Shown here: positions 35,045 through 42,661 of the stretch, in pieces
Layout: each line of letters opens with the position of its first letter
How positions within the stretch are numbered: position 1 is the first letter of the stretch
Assembly: GCF_900102685.1 (NCBI RefSeq)
Contig: NZ_FMZA01000004.1
Coordinates: 1 to 64,000, forward strand
DNA: 64,000 bases
Origin: Melghirimyces thermohalophilus
GTDB lineage: Bacteria > Bacillota > Bacilli > Thermoactinomycetales > DSM-45169
Direction: 5' to 3'
Translations under genes and position numbers: made by a program
Notes under the pieces: model-generated
Database searches by the model: none
Seen by the model: the letters and a program-made list of their open reading frames with translations, nothing else
Told to the model about the DNA's origin: nothing

Positions 35045-36277
35045 TCAAGCCAACCGGCTGTCCCTGTCGGTCAACGGGGCTTTGCCGCTTCCCCCGATCG
35101 GATCGAGGGCGCTGGTCAGATCAGCGATGATATCCTCCGGTTCTTCCAGACCGACGGAGATGCGAATCAGATCTTCCGTGATCCCCATCCGCTGCCGGGC
35201 ATCTTCAGGAATGACGGAATGGGTCATCGAGGCGGGATGTTGCACAAGTGTGCATACTTCTCCGAGACTAACCGTCAACCGGCACAGACGAACCCCATCG
35301 AGAAAAGAGCGGGCCCCTGCACGGCCTCCTGCCACTCGGAAACTGATCATCCCCCCCGGTGCAGCCATTTGTGTTTTGGCCAACTGATGCTGAGGATGGC
35401 TTTCCAATCCCGGATAGAGCACCTGATGTACCGCTGGATGATCTTCCAGGAAGCGAGCGATCTTCTTCGCGTTGATCACATGGCGGTCCATCCGCACCGC
35501 TAACGTCCGGATCCCTCGCAAGAGCAGCCAGGCGTCAAAGGGGGACAACATCCCGCCTACATCCTTCAAGGTGGTCAGGCGCACCGCCTCCATCTCCTCT
35601 TTTCCGCCTACGGCCACTCCGGCAATCAGATCTCCGTGACCGCCTAGATATTTGGTGGCGCTGTGAATGACCAAATCAGCCCCCAGCTCTAGCGGACGCT
35701 GTAGGTAAGGAGTGGCAAAAGTATTGTCCACAACCACCTTGATTCCCTTCTGGCGGGCCATCTTGCTGACCGCTTTCAGATCGATCAAGTTCATGGTCGG
35801 GTTGACCGGGGTTTCCAAATAGATGACCCTGGTTTCAGAACGGAGCGCCCCTTCCAGAGCTTCCAGCCGGGTCAGGTCCGCATAGGTGGTCTTCACCTGA
35901 AATTTTTCTTCCAACATGTCTAATAACCCAAAGGTACATCCGTAAATTCCATCAGATGCGACCACATGATCTCCGCTTTTGAGAAGGTGTAGCAAAACTC
36001 CTGAGACTGCGGCCATTCCGGAGGAGAAAGCTACTGCGGCCTCGGCCCCTTCCAGATCAGCCATTTTAGCCTCTAGTTCAGCCAAGGTCGGGTTGCCCAA
36101 TCGCGAATAGATGTATCCCTCTTCTTTTCCGGCAAATCGATGCCCCCCCTGTTCCATGTTGTCGAAGACAAAGGTGGATGTCTGATAGAGGGGCGGGATC
36201 AGAGAGCCCGTCGTGGGACAGGGTTTATCCGTTCCATGCATCAGTCGGCTGGAAAATGACAACGCTTTCATATCCAT
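35045..36277 (-). CDS. trans-sulfuration family PLP enzyme, probably methionine gamma-lyase
   Basis: Cys/Met metabolism PLP enzyme of 410 residues. Features: PLYQTSTFVFDN, GYIYSRLGNPT, SSGMAA for cofactor phosphate binding, YLETPVNPTM, VVDNTFATP and the PLP lysine SATKYLGGHGD (Lys209). A cysteine in DGIYGCTFGLL (Cys114) stands at the position that marks methionine gamma-lyases, so release of methanethiol from methionine is favoured; cystathionine gamma-synthase or gamma-lyase activity is the alternative. ATG 36277 follows GGAGG. I see no S-box riboswitch in its leader. Confidence 0.85.
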   Translation of the reverse strand: MDMKALSFSSRLMHGTDKPCPTTGSLIPPLYQTSTFVFDNMEQGGHRFAGKEEGYIYSRLGNPTLAELEAKMADLEGAEAAVAFSSGMAAVSGVLLHLLKSGDHVVASDGIYGCTFGLLDMLEEKFQVKTTYADLTRLEALEGALRSETRVIYLETPVNPTMNLIDLKAVSKMARQKGIKVVVDNTFATPYLQRPLELGADLVIHSATKYLGGHGDLIAGVAVGGKEEMEAVRLTTLKDVGGMLSPFDAWLLLRGIRTLAVRMDRHVINAKKIARFLEDHPAVHQVLYPGLESHPQHQLAKTQMAAPGGMISFRVAGGRAGARSFLDGVRLCRLTVSLGEVCTLVQHPASMTHSVIPEDARQRMGITEDLIRISVGLEEPEDIIADLTSALDPIGGSGKAPLTDRDSRLA

Positions 36278-36349
36278 TCGGTTTCAACCTCCGATTTCTC
36301 AAATTTTTCTCTAATTCTTTCTGAGATTTTTATGCTGAACACCATAATC

Positions 36350-36688
36350 CTAATAATGCGATCCTGACGGCGACCTAGCCTGAATCACTCGAACCAACTG
36401 GACCATTCGTCCGGCCATGCATTTCCCTACCAATTGGGAATCCTCCCGGACCTCTACCGTCACCCGCAACCCTTCCTTCATCAGGGGCTGTAGCAAGCGA
36501 GCCTCCCCGACCAACTCATACCAGATCCCCTGCTCATCCACCAGCAGCCAGCATCCCCCCTGGAGCGGGTGAAACTGCATGGTGCCGGTGACGGTAAACG
36601 TCGGCACTTCCGCCGTCGCCTCTGCTGCAAAGCCGACCCAAACCAGGAGCAGCAAAAACACGAATCCATTGCTTCGCCGGTTGTTCAC
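36350..36688 (-). CDS. small secreted protein of unknown function
   Basis: Exported protein of 112 residues. A signal sequence is clear: NNRRSNGFVFLLLLVWVGFAAEATAEV, with a cleavage-like site after Ala near residue 27. The mature 85 residues are beta-rich (TFTVTGTMQFHPLQGGCWLLVD, GLRVTVEVREDSQLVG) with two cysteines, suggestive of an OB-like barrel as in bacterial NlpE/YgiW-type small domains, but I cannot name the family. GTG 36688 is chosen because GGGAGG stands seven bases upstream; the ATG at 36694 is too close to it. It lies between the lyase and dgt on the same strand. Confidence 0.7.
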   Translation of the reverse strand: MNNRRSNGFVFLLLLVWVGFAAEATAEVPTFTVTGTMQFHPLQGGCWLLVDEQGIWYELVGEARLLQPLMKEGLRVTVEVREDSQLVGKCMAGRMVQLVRVIQARSPSGSHY

Positions 36689-36750
36689 AGCCATTCCTCC
36701 CTTATGCAAACTGATTGTGCCTTCAGTTTGCAACAGAGAGGAACTCCCTA

Positions 36751-38067
36751 TTAAAACAGAGTCCGTCCGGACCCGTACAACCGCTCAAACATCCGAACAG
36801 CGTAGGGATCGGTCATCCCCGCCAGATAATCACATACCACCCGGGCCCGGTCTTCAGGATGCTGTTCCAACTGCTTCCTGTCGTTCTCCGGCAGCAGCTT
36901 TTCTTCATCCATCAAGGCTTCAAACAAGCGCCGCACGATCCGATCCCCTTTAAAGGCTAAGGCCTGAACATCAGGGGAATGGATCACCCGGCGCTCCACC
37001 ACTTTCTTTAACTGGCGGTTCAGCTCCCTCAGCCCCTCCGGCAACAGAGCCCGGTAGCGAAGTCGTGGCGAAAACTTCGATTCCCCCTCCTTCTTCAGCT
37101 CGACAGCATGGACAAAGGCGGAAATGAGATTGGCGAACACCTGTTTCAAATGATGCTTAAAATCCTCCTGCCGGAGATGAAGGCTTCGGGAGAGGTGGGC
37201 AGCCTGGCCCAATTCCTCACAGAAGGGATTTTCAGCCGCTGCATTTATCAAAACCTCCGCCAGCTCCTCCACCTCCACCAACCGAAAATTGACCGCGTCC
37301 TCCAGATCGTGAGTAGCATAGGCGATATCGTCGGCCAAATCGATCAGCGAGCACTCCAGGGACATGCGTCGGGTCTGGTGAAAGGGGGAAGATGGTTCCC
37401 GCCCTGTTTCCGTATAAAACGCCCGCTCCCTCTGGCTCAAAGAAGCCAACAGCCACTCCCAAGCCGGTCTGTCCGAGGCGTAGACACTAGCTTTAGGGGG
37501 GCGATTATCTCCGGTCAAGCCCTTGATCTCCCCCATCGCTTCCTCCATCGGGATCGGATACTTCATCACCGACAGCAGCAATCCGCGGGTCAGGTTGAGC
37601 CCTTCTCCCTTTTTTCCTTCCAACCGGGTGAGGATGCGAAAGGTTTGTGCGTTCCCTTCAAACCCGCCATAAGGGAGCATGCACTGATGCAGAGCCCGTT
37701 CCCCTTCATGACCGAAGGGGGGATGACCCAGATCGTGAGCGAGAGCGGCGGCTTCCACCAGGGAGACGTCAATCTTTTCCCCTGCCTGAAGCAGAGGCGA
37801 CCGCCGGTTAAGGGAGAGGGTGATCCCCCGGGCGATCTGCGCCACCTCCATGGAATGAGTGAGCCGCGTCCGGTGAAAATCCCCCGCATCGGTCCCGATC
37901 ACCTGCTTCTTTGCCTGGAGACGACGGAACGCCGCACTGTGGATGATCCGTCCGTAGTCTCGCTCAAAAGGATCCCTAAGATCCCGGCCAGACCGAGCTC
38001 CCCCGCCAAATCGACGCTCTCGATCTTCTGGTCCGTACAACCGGTTCTCCCCTCCGGCCAACCACAT
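36751..38067 (-). CDS. dgt: deoxyguanosinetriphosphate triphosphohydrolase-like protein (HD domain)
   Basis: HD-domain dNTP triphosphohydrolase of 438 residues, which splits dGTP or other dNTPs to the nucleoside and triphosphate. Visible: RDPFERDYGRIIHSAAFRRLQAKKQV, HRTRLTHSMEVAQIAR with the first metal His, AAALAHDLGHPPFGHEGE (HD motif) and LIDLADDIAYATHDLED. The N-terminus is a short polar tail. ATG 38067 follows GGGGGTGAAGG. A TATAAT box lies at 38148-38153 on the minus strand but without a convincing -35. The family includes both Dgt and regulated dNTPases of Bacillus (YwfO). Confidence 0.92.
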   Translation of the reverse strand: MWLAGGENRLYGPEDRERRFGGGARSGRDLRDPFERDYGRIIHSAAFRRLQAKKQVIGTDAGDFHRTRLTHSMEVAQIARGITLSLNRRSPLLQAGEKIDVSLVEAAALAHDLGHPPFGHEGERALHQCMLPYGGFEGNAQTFRILTRLEGKKGEGLNLTRGLLLSVMKYPIPMEEAMGEIKGLTGDNRPPKASVYASDRPAWEWLLASLSQRERAFYTETGREPSSPFHQTRRMSLECSLIDLADDIAYATHDLEDAVNFRLVEVEELAEVLINAAAENPFCEELGQAAHLSRSLHLRQEDFKHHLKQVFANLISAFVHAVELKKEGESKFSPRLRYRALLPEGLRELNRQLKKVVERRVIHSPDVQALAFKGDRIVRRLFEALMDEEKLLPENDRKQLEQHPEDRARVVCDYLAGMTDPYAVRMFERLYGSGRTLF

Positions 38068-38622
38068 TTTTCCTTCACCCCCACACTTATATCTTTTCTC
38101 AACTCTTGTCCCGTATCCTTCTTCCTTCTTTAACAGCAGTTGTTTCTATTATACGGCGATTGACCCCGTCATGGGCCTCGATATCCCCACCAGTAGGGAG
38201 CTCTCTTCTTCCCTGTAAAAAGCTGTTCGAATAAGAAAGGGAGACCCGTGTTTGCTGAAGAGAAGGAAAAAGAACATGAGCCGGGTTTAAATGTTTTTTC
38301 CTTCCATTCGATCCGTAGGATTTATCCGCGATGAAGAACGAAGGTTTGCCTGTGTTTAGAGGAATGTGTACTCACTTTGACAGGAGAGACGACTCGCTTG
38401 GCTATTTACCAATTGTAACTTTCGATCGATACAGTGTTTCTCCATTCCGGAATGTATCATCAGACTCCCCCAGATGTTTACCGACCCTCATGATCGGACT
38501 GCCTGCATGATGTTCATCTGCAGATCGGTACCCCCTTCAAAGAAATCTGATGAAAGAAAACTACCACTTCTTAAAACCAGGCTAAAAGCGGACGCATCAT
38601 ACTCTGTATTTGCAATATATAA
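38068..38622. other. intergenic region, no gene identified
   Basis: About 555 bases between dgt and the ABC ATPase terminator. A minus-strand TATAAT at 38148-38153 may belong to the dgt promoter. No ORF with good coding character or similarity could be recognised in either strand; several short frames lack ribosome binding sites. The region may be a decayed gene, but I cannot name it. Confidence 0.4.
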
Positions 38623-38651
38623 AGCCGAACCCATCTTCGATAGGTTCGGCT
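38623..38651 (-). terminator. terminator after the ABC ATPase gene
   Basis: Stem AGCCGAACC / GGTTCGGCT followed on the minus strand by TTTATATAT. Confidence 0.82.
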
Positions 38652-38663
38652 GTTAACAGACCC

Positions 38664-39458
38664 TCACACCAAGGCACCAGGTACGATCCACGGCCGATCC
38701 CCTTCCCAGGCCAGACGAAGATCGATGTCAAAAAGATCCCGCAGAGTTTCGTCGGTCAGGGCTTGCTGCTTGGTCCCTTGATGCGTCATCTGCCCATCGC
38801 GGAAAAGGGCCACATGGGTGACGGCGGGGATAATCTCCTCCACATGGTGGGTGGTATAGAGCAGGGTCGGCGCTGTTTCCGACTGGGCCAACTGCTCCAG
38901 GGAACGGAGGAAAGATTCCCGCGCCGGGAGATCCAAACCAGAGCACGGTTCATCCAGGATGAGCAGCTGGGGTTGAGCCATCCAGGCTCGGGCCAAAAAC
39001 ACCCGCTGTTTCTCTCCTTGGGACAGCTGCATAAAGGGACGATCCACAAGAGAACGGCAACCAAACTGTTCCAAAAGGTGAATGGCCCGCTCTCGCTCTT
39101 CTTTTCCAACACGGTCATACAGTCCGATGCTGGAGTGAAACCCGCTCAGCACCACGTCCAAGGCCTGTTCCTGTTGATGAAAACGGGCAAACTTCTCCAA
39201 CAGGGAGGCACTGATGTAGCCGATCGATCGGCGCAGTTGGCGAAGATCGACGTTCCCGTAGGTGTGGCCCAACACCTCGACGGTTCCCGAAGTGGGCCAT
39301 TGGTGGCCGCAAATGATGTTTAACAAGGCGCTTTTACCGGCTCCGTTGGGGCCGAGCACGACCCAGTGCTCCCCTTTACGAACCCTCCAATCGATCCCCT
39401 TTAAGATTTCTTTTTCCGGTCGTGACCAATTGATATGTTGAAGTTGAATCACAGGCAA
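38664..39458 (-). CDS. stand-alone ABC transporter ATP-binding protein (YlmA-like)
   Basis: ABC ATPase of 264 residues without an adjacent permease. Walker A GPNGAGKSALLN, Q-loop region, signature LSQGEKQRVFLARAWM and Walker B LLILDEPCSGLD are all intact, followed by the switch His in YTTHHVEEI. The style matches B. subtilis YlmA and the ModF-like group whose partner is unknown. Start at TTG 39458 is chosen because AAGGAG stands nine bases upstream and it aligns with the family N-terminus; ATG 39479 has no ribosome site. Function beyond ATP hydrolysis is open. Confidence 0.88.
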   Translation of the reverse strand: MPVIQLQHINWSRPEKEILKGIDWRVRKGEHWVVLGPNGAGKSALLNIICGHQWPTSGTVEVLGHTYGNVDLRQLRRSIGYISASLLEKFARFHQQEQALDVVLSGFHSSIGLYDRVGKEERERAIHLLEQFGCRSLVDRPFMQLSQGEKQRVFLARAWMAQPQLLILDEPCSGLDLPARESFLRSLEQLAQSETAPTLLYTTHHVEEIIPAVTHVALFRDGQMTHQGTKQQALTDETLRDLFDIDLRLAWEGDRPWIVPGALV

Positions 39459-39610
39459 TATCGGCAACTCCTTCTGCATTTTTGGGAATGGTCTGACTTC
39501 AATCCTCTATTATACTTTATCGCATCCTTCGCCGGATGAAAAGAAGTCCCGCAGGGGAGCGAAATCGATGGCTACTTTGCTTTCATCTTCATCTGGCCCC
39601 CTTCTCCCTT

Positions 39611-39990
39611 TCACACCCAAACCGTCGCTTGTCCAACTTCCACCGTGTACAATCCCGGGGGAGGTCGGCTTTACCGAAGAAACCCCTGCCATCGGTATGG
39701 ACCGTATAGCGACGGGAACCGCTTCAAAGCTTCAACTCAACGCTATTCCAAGGTTCACCCTCCCCGTTCAGGGTTTGTCCCATCACATGTCTCCCCCTGC
39801 GGCGGACCTGAACGATCACCGTATTGACCTTGGCTTCCCGTACATCCTCTATCAACTGTTCCACTGCTCCGGCGTTTTAAACCCGTCATGGAAGGCATTC
39901 ACCCAGAAAGCGAGAAACTTCCTGCGGCAGTCGGTGGAAGCAACAGCGCCACGGTCAGCTAGCGGATCCATCGCTTTTTTGATCTGAATA
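39611..39990 (-). pseudogene. decayed family 10 glycosyl hydrolase-like (GHL10/DUF187) gene
   Basis: Reading the minus strand, RKFLAFWVNAFHDGFKTPEQ (to about 39867) is followed in another frame by VEQLIEDVREAKVNTVIVQVRRRG, the conserved start of the GHL10 catalytic barrel; the shift equals one missing G in the CAG-GTG junction (39856-39872). After QVRRRG (near 39795) the rest of the barrel is missing and a beta-sandwich C-terminal domain follows directly: GEPWNSVELKL-stop-SGSRRYTVHTDGRGFFGKADLP, then PPGLYTVEVGQATVWV in a third frame because a C-run has five instead of six bases (39657-39661). So there are at least two frameshifts, one TGA (39724-39726) and a large internal deletion. Family naming rests on memory of the barrel motif. 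Confidence 0.72.
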
Positions 39991-40111
39991 TTTGACGCAC
40001 GTTGTTTTTCCGGAATTTTGCCAAAAAGAAAAAAGAGGCTTCAAGTGCAAAGGAGATCCTATCCATTGTTTATACACATCGATTTCAAGCTCTAAAACGG
40101 GATATTTTCTC

Positions 40112-40144
40112 TTGACACTGTATTAAAACGCGTTATCTTATAAT
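40112..40144 (+). promoter_or_regulatory. promoter of the 45-codon gene
   Basis: TTGACA at 40112-40117 with TATCTT at 40134-40139 after 16 bases; an overlapping TATAAT at 40139-40144 is 21 bases away. The small gene starts 55 bases further on. Confidence 0.6.
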
Positions 40145-40198
40145 TAAGGGGGATTTACTCTCCCTATCGTCACCTTATTGTTCAAAGGAGGGAGCGGG

Positions 40199-40336
40199 AT
40201 GAAAAATAAAAAACGACCGGTGATCCGAGAGGAACTGCCTGTTCCGGCTGGGATTATTCCCCTGTTCCTGCTGAAACGAAAGAAAAAAACATCCCGTCAC
40301 ACGAGCGACTCCGCCACACAGAAAAAGATTCACTGA
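40199..40336 (+). CDS. 45-residue basic protein, free-standing small gene
   Basis: Short gene with all expression signals: TTGACA promoter at 40112, AGGAGG seven bases before ATG 40199, and an ideal terminator at 40353-40385. The product starts MKNKKRPVIREELPVPAG, contains a short hydrophobic segment IIPLFLL followed by KRKKK, and ends SATQKKIH. The middle is too short for a normal transmembrane helix, but a membrane-associated basic peptide is possible. No known family is recognised. It lies between a pseudogene and thiM. Confidence 0.72.
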   Translation: MKNKKRPVIREELPVPAGIIPLFLLKRKKKTSRHTSDSATQKKIH

Positions 40337-40352
40337 CATGATTGCTGAAAGA

Positions 40353-40385
40353 GCAAAAACCCCCGCCTCAGACGGGGGTTTTTGC
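40353..40385. terminator. terminator of the 45-codon gene
   Basis: GCAAAAACCCCCG ... CGGGGGTTTTTGC, symmetrical so it works in both directions and could also stop thiM transcripts arriving from the other side. Confidence 0.9.
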
Positions 40386-40583
40386 ATAAAAGTGAATGCC
40401 GTTTGTTCAGCTTTTGTGTGAACAATGAAGCTAACACCTGGGCCATCCTTATGGAGGCGGATCACCACCAAGGCCTCTCCCATCCTTGGCCATACGCCCA
40501 TCCGGGCTTTGGCTGATGACCAGCTTATCCCCCTCCATCGACGCCGAAGTTTGTCCGATCCGATTGATATCCTTCCAGGGAGG

Positions 40584-41381
40584 TCAGCCTCGCCAGGTAA
40601 CACACGCCGCTTCCTTCACCTGCTCACCCGTTAAGGAGGCTATCGCGTCAAAAAGCTCCACGCGAAAACTGCCGGGTCCCCTGGAACGACGGGCGGCCTG
40701 TTCCGCTGCCACCCCGTAGGTTGCCATCGCCGAGACGGCGGAAGCCACCGGATCCTCCCCTGTTGCGGCAAAAGCAGCCAGGACGGAGGCACTCATGCAC
40801 CCTGTCCCGCTTACGGTACTCATCAGCTCATGGCCGTTCACCACCTCAATCTGCTCCTGCCCATCGGTGATCCAATCCCTCGCTCCGGTCACGGTCACTG
40901 TTACTCCCCAGATTTGAGCTGCTTTTTTAGCGAGGGTCTCCAGATCGGAGCCCACCTGTCCAGAATCAACCCCTCGCACCTCAGCCTGTACACCGGCCAG
41001 AGTGGCGATCTCCGCAGCATTCCCTTTCAGATGAGTGATCTGAACGCGATTCATAAGCCGTCTGGCCGCTTCGGTCCGCATCGGGGTCGCACCGACTCCT
41101 ACCGGGTCCAACACCACAGGGATGCCTTTCTTGTTAGCAGCCAAGCCCGCTTGGATCATGGTTTCCACCTGATCCTGATGAAGCGTTCCGATATTGAGCA
41201 CCAGAGCGGAAGCCAACCGGGTCATATCCGCTGCCTCCTCCGGCGCATCGGCCATCACCGGGGACGCCCCACAACTGAGAGTGATGTTGGCGCAATCGTT
41301 GATGGTGACCCCGTTAGTAATATGATGGATCAAGGGCTGTCGCTTCCGAACCTTGTCAATCAGTGCGAGATCGCTTTCCAC
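40584..41381 (-). CDS. thiM: hydroxyethylthiazole kinase
   Basis: Phosphorylates 4-methyl-5-(2-hydroxyethyl)thiazole so that salvaged thiazole can enter thiamine. The 265-residue protein has the family core PLIHHITNGVTINDCAN, CGASPVMADAPEEAADM, ALVLNIGTL, PVVLDPVGVGATPMRTE and TVSGTGCMSASVLAAFAA with the catalytic Cys. GTG 41381 behind AAGGGAGAG is favoured; an ATG at 41399 overlaps the stop of the SDR gene and has no own ribosome site. It is the second gene behind a TPP riboswitch. ThiE and ThiD are not adjacent. Confidence 0.93.
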   Translation of the reverse strand: MESDLALIDKVRKRQPLIHHITNGVTINDCANITLSCGASPVMADAPEEAADMTRLASALVLNIGTLHQDQVETMIQAGLAANKKGIPVVLDPVGVGATPMRTEAARRLMNRVQITHLKGNAAEIATLAGVQAEVRGVDSGQVGSDLETLAKKAAQIWGVTVTVTGARDWITDGQEQIEVVNGHELMSTVSGTGCMSASVLAAFAATGEDPVASAVSAMATYGVAAEQAARRSRGPGSFRVELFDAIASLTGEQVKEAACVTWRG

Positions 41382-41398
41382 ACGCTTCTCTCCCTTCA

Positions 41399-42166
41399 TC
41401 AGTTCATGACTAATCCGCCGTCTACGATCAAATATTGTCCGGTTACCTGCTGGGAGAAATCCGAGGCGAAAAACAGGACAGCACCGGCCACATCCTCCGG
41501 CCGAGTGACCCGCCGCAGCGGAGTGGAGGAGCGAATGATTTCAAAAACTTCATCCGATGTCTTTTCGCTAGCCCGGGTTTTATCCAGTAAGCCACCGGCT
41601 ACGGTATTGACGGTGATTCCGTAGGGACCCAACTCCGAAGCCAGTGTGCGGGTCAACCCGGTCAATGCCGCTTTGGCGGCGGTGTAATCGTGATAAGGCA
41701 CCACCGGGTGGTCAAACAGGTTGGTCCCGATTTGGATGATCCGTCCGCTCCGGCGCGCTTTCATTTTGGGGACGACGGCCTGAACGCAGTGATAAGCCCC
41801 CTTTAAGGTCCCGTCCAGCTGGTTTTGCATCTCTTCCCAGGTAAGGGTATCCACTGTCGCGCGGTGTTCCGGATCAAATTGATACCGGTATAAGGCGTTG
41901 TTCACTAGAACATCCACCGGACCTAAAGCTTGCTCGATCTCTTCCACCATCTGTTGCACCGCTTGCCGCTCCCGAACATCCGCCTGGACCGGCAACGCTT
42001 GTCCACCCATGCTGCGGATCTCCTCCGCCACGCCTTCTGCATCATCCCGGCTCTCCCGGTAATTGACCGCCACTGCCGCTCCTTGGGCGGCGGCCGCACG
42101 GCAGATTGCCGCACCCAGCCCCCGGCTTCCTCCTGTCACCAATACGGTTTTTCCTGAAAGTTGCAT
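41399..42166 (-). CDS. SDR oxidoreductase under TPP-riboswitch control
   Basis: Short-chain dehydrogenase of 255 residues, FabG/FabL-like. It has TGGSRGLGAAICRAAA near residue 12, NNALYRYQFDPEHRAT in place of the usual NNAG, a catalytic IQIGTNLFDHPVVPYHDYTAAKAALTGLTR with Tyr and Lys, and VAGGLLDKTRASEKT. ATG 42166 follows AAAGGGG; the longer frame to 42214 runs through the riboswitch terminator. It is the first gene after the TPP riboswitch and is coupled to thiM by overlap. Its substrate is unknown; a role on a thiamine precursor or breakdown product is inferred only from this linkage. Confidence 0.88.
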   Translation of the reverse strand: MQLSGKTVLVTGGSRGLGAAICRAAAAQGAAVAVNYRESRDDAEGVAEEIRSMGGQALPVQADVRERQAVQQMVEEIEQALGPVDVLVNNALYRYQFDPEHRATVDTLTWEEMQNQLDGTLKGAYHCVQAVVPKMKARRSGRIIQIGTNLFDHPVVPYHDYTAAKAALTGLTRTLASELGPYGITVNTVAGGLLDKTRASEKTSDEVFEIIRSSTPLRRVTRPEDVAGAVLFFASDFSQQVTGQYLIVDGGLVMN

Positions 42167-42196
42167 TGCCGATTTCCCCTTTCTGAGTACGGGGAA

Positions 42197-42226
42197 CCAA
42201 AAAAGCCACTCCATCGGGGAGTGGCC
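42197..42226 (-). terminator. riboswitch-controlled terminator
   Basis: On the minus strand GGCCACTCC-CCGAT-GGAGTGGC followed by TTTTTTGG, directly behind the TPP aptamer: the expression platform. Confidence 0.9.
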
Positions 42227-42244
42227 TCATCATCAAGCAGCAGC

Positions 42245-42327
42245 CGTACTCCCTTCGCTGGTATCAGCCAGTTCAGGTTCTAAGGGTTGGGAATTCTCCC
42301 TCTCAGCCCGCAGGCACCCCTGTACTC
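42245..42327 (-). ncRNA. TPP (thi-box) riboswitch
   Basis: On the minus strand the conserved pieces follow in order: ACAGGGGTGCC, GCGGGCTGAGAGGG, ACCCTTAGAACCTGAACTGG, CTGATACCAGCGAAGGGAGT. This is the standard thi-box core. With thiamine pyrophosphate bound, the terminator at 42197-42226 would form and stop the SDR-thiM transcript. Confidence 0.96.
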
Positions 42328-42355
42328 ATTTTTCGCATTTGGAATCGCTTATCAT

Positions 42356-42383
42356 CTTATATAAAGACGGAGAAATGTGTCAA
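42356..42383 (-). promoter_or_regulatory. promoter of the TPP-riboswitch operon
   Basis: TTGACA (42378-42383) and TATAAG (42356-42361) on the minus strand, 16 bases apart, 30 bases before the aptamer. Confidence 0.75.
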
Positions 42384-42661
42384 CCGGTTCACATCGTCAC
42401 GTACCAACTGCTCCGTGTCCCTTGGCACCCCGGCGACTTCTTCGGCCAGGAATGTATGGCATCACCATCCGACGCCGGTGCATCCAAATCTGTACCGCCA
42501 CCCACCCCTTATCTCCTCCGCGTCGACCACCGTCCGCTTTCGGGGTGAACCAAGTGAAGGCTGACAGCGATGCCCCCTTCAAACACGAGATCAAAACCGG
42601 TCTCCACCCTCCCCGATTCATAAAACAGTACGAGGTTAATAGAACCCCGCAACACACCCCA

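Noticed and set aside
39568-39987. A 139-codon plus-strand frame in the interval after the ABC ATPase.
   Set aside because: It lies opposite the GHL10 remnant, which explains the coding-like composition; no ribosome site.
40387-40583. Apparent frames downstream of thiM (for example MEGDKLVISQSPDGRM on the minus strand).
   Set aside because: They are short, change frame, lack ribosome sites, and no family could be recognised; possible decayed gene but not supportable.
42385-42661. Minus-strand frame between the glycosyltransferase and the TPP operon (SGRVETGFDLVFEGGIAVSL).
   Set aside because: Interrupted by stops, without start signals or recognisable family; could be a fragment but evidence is too thin.
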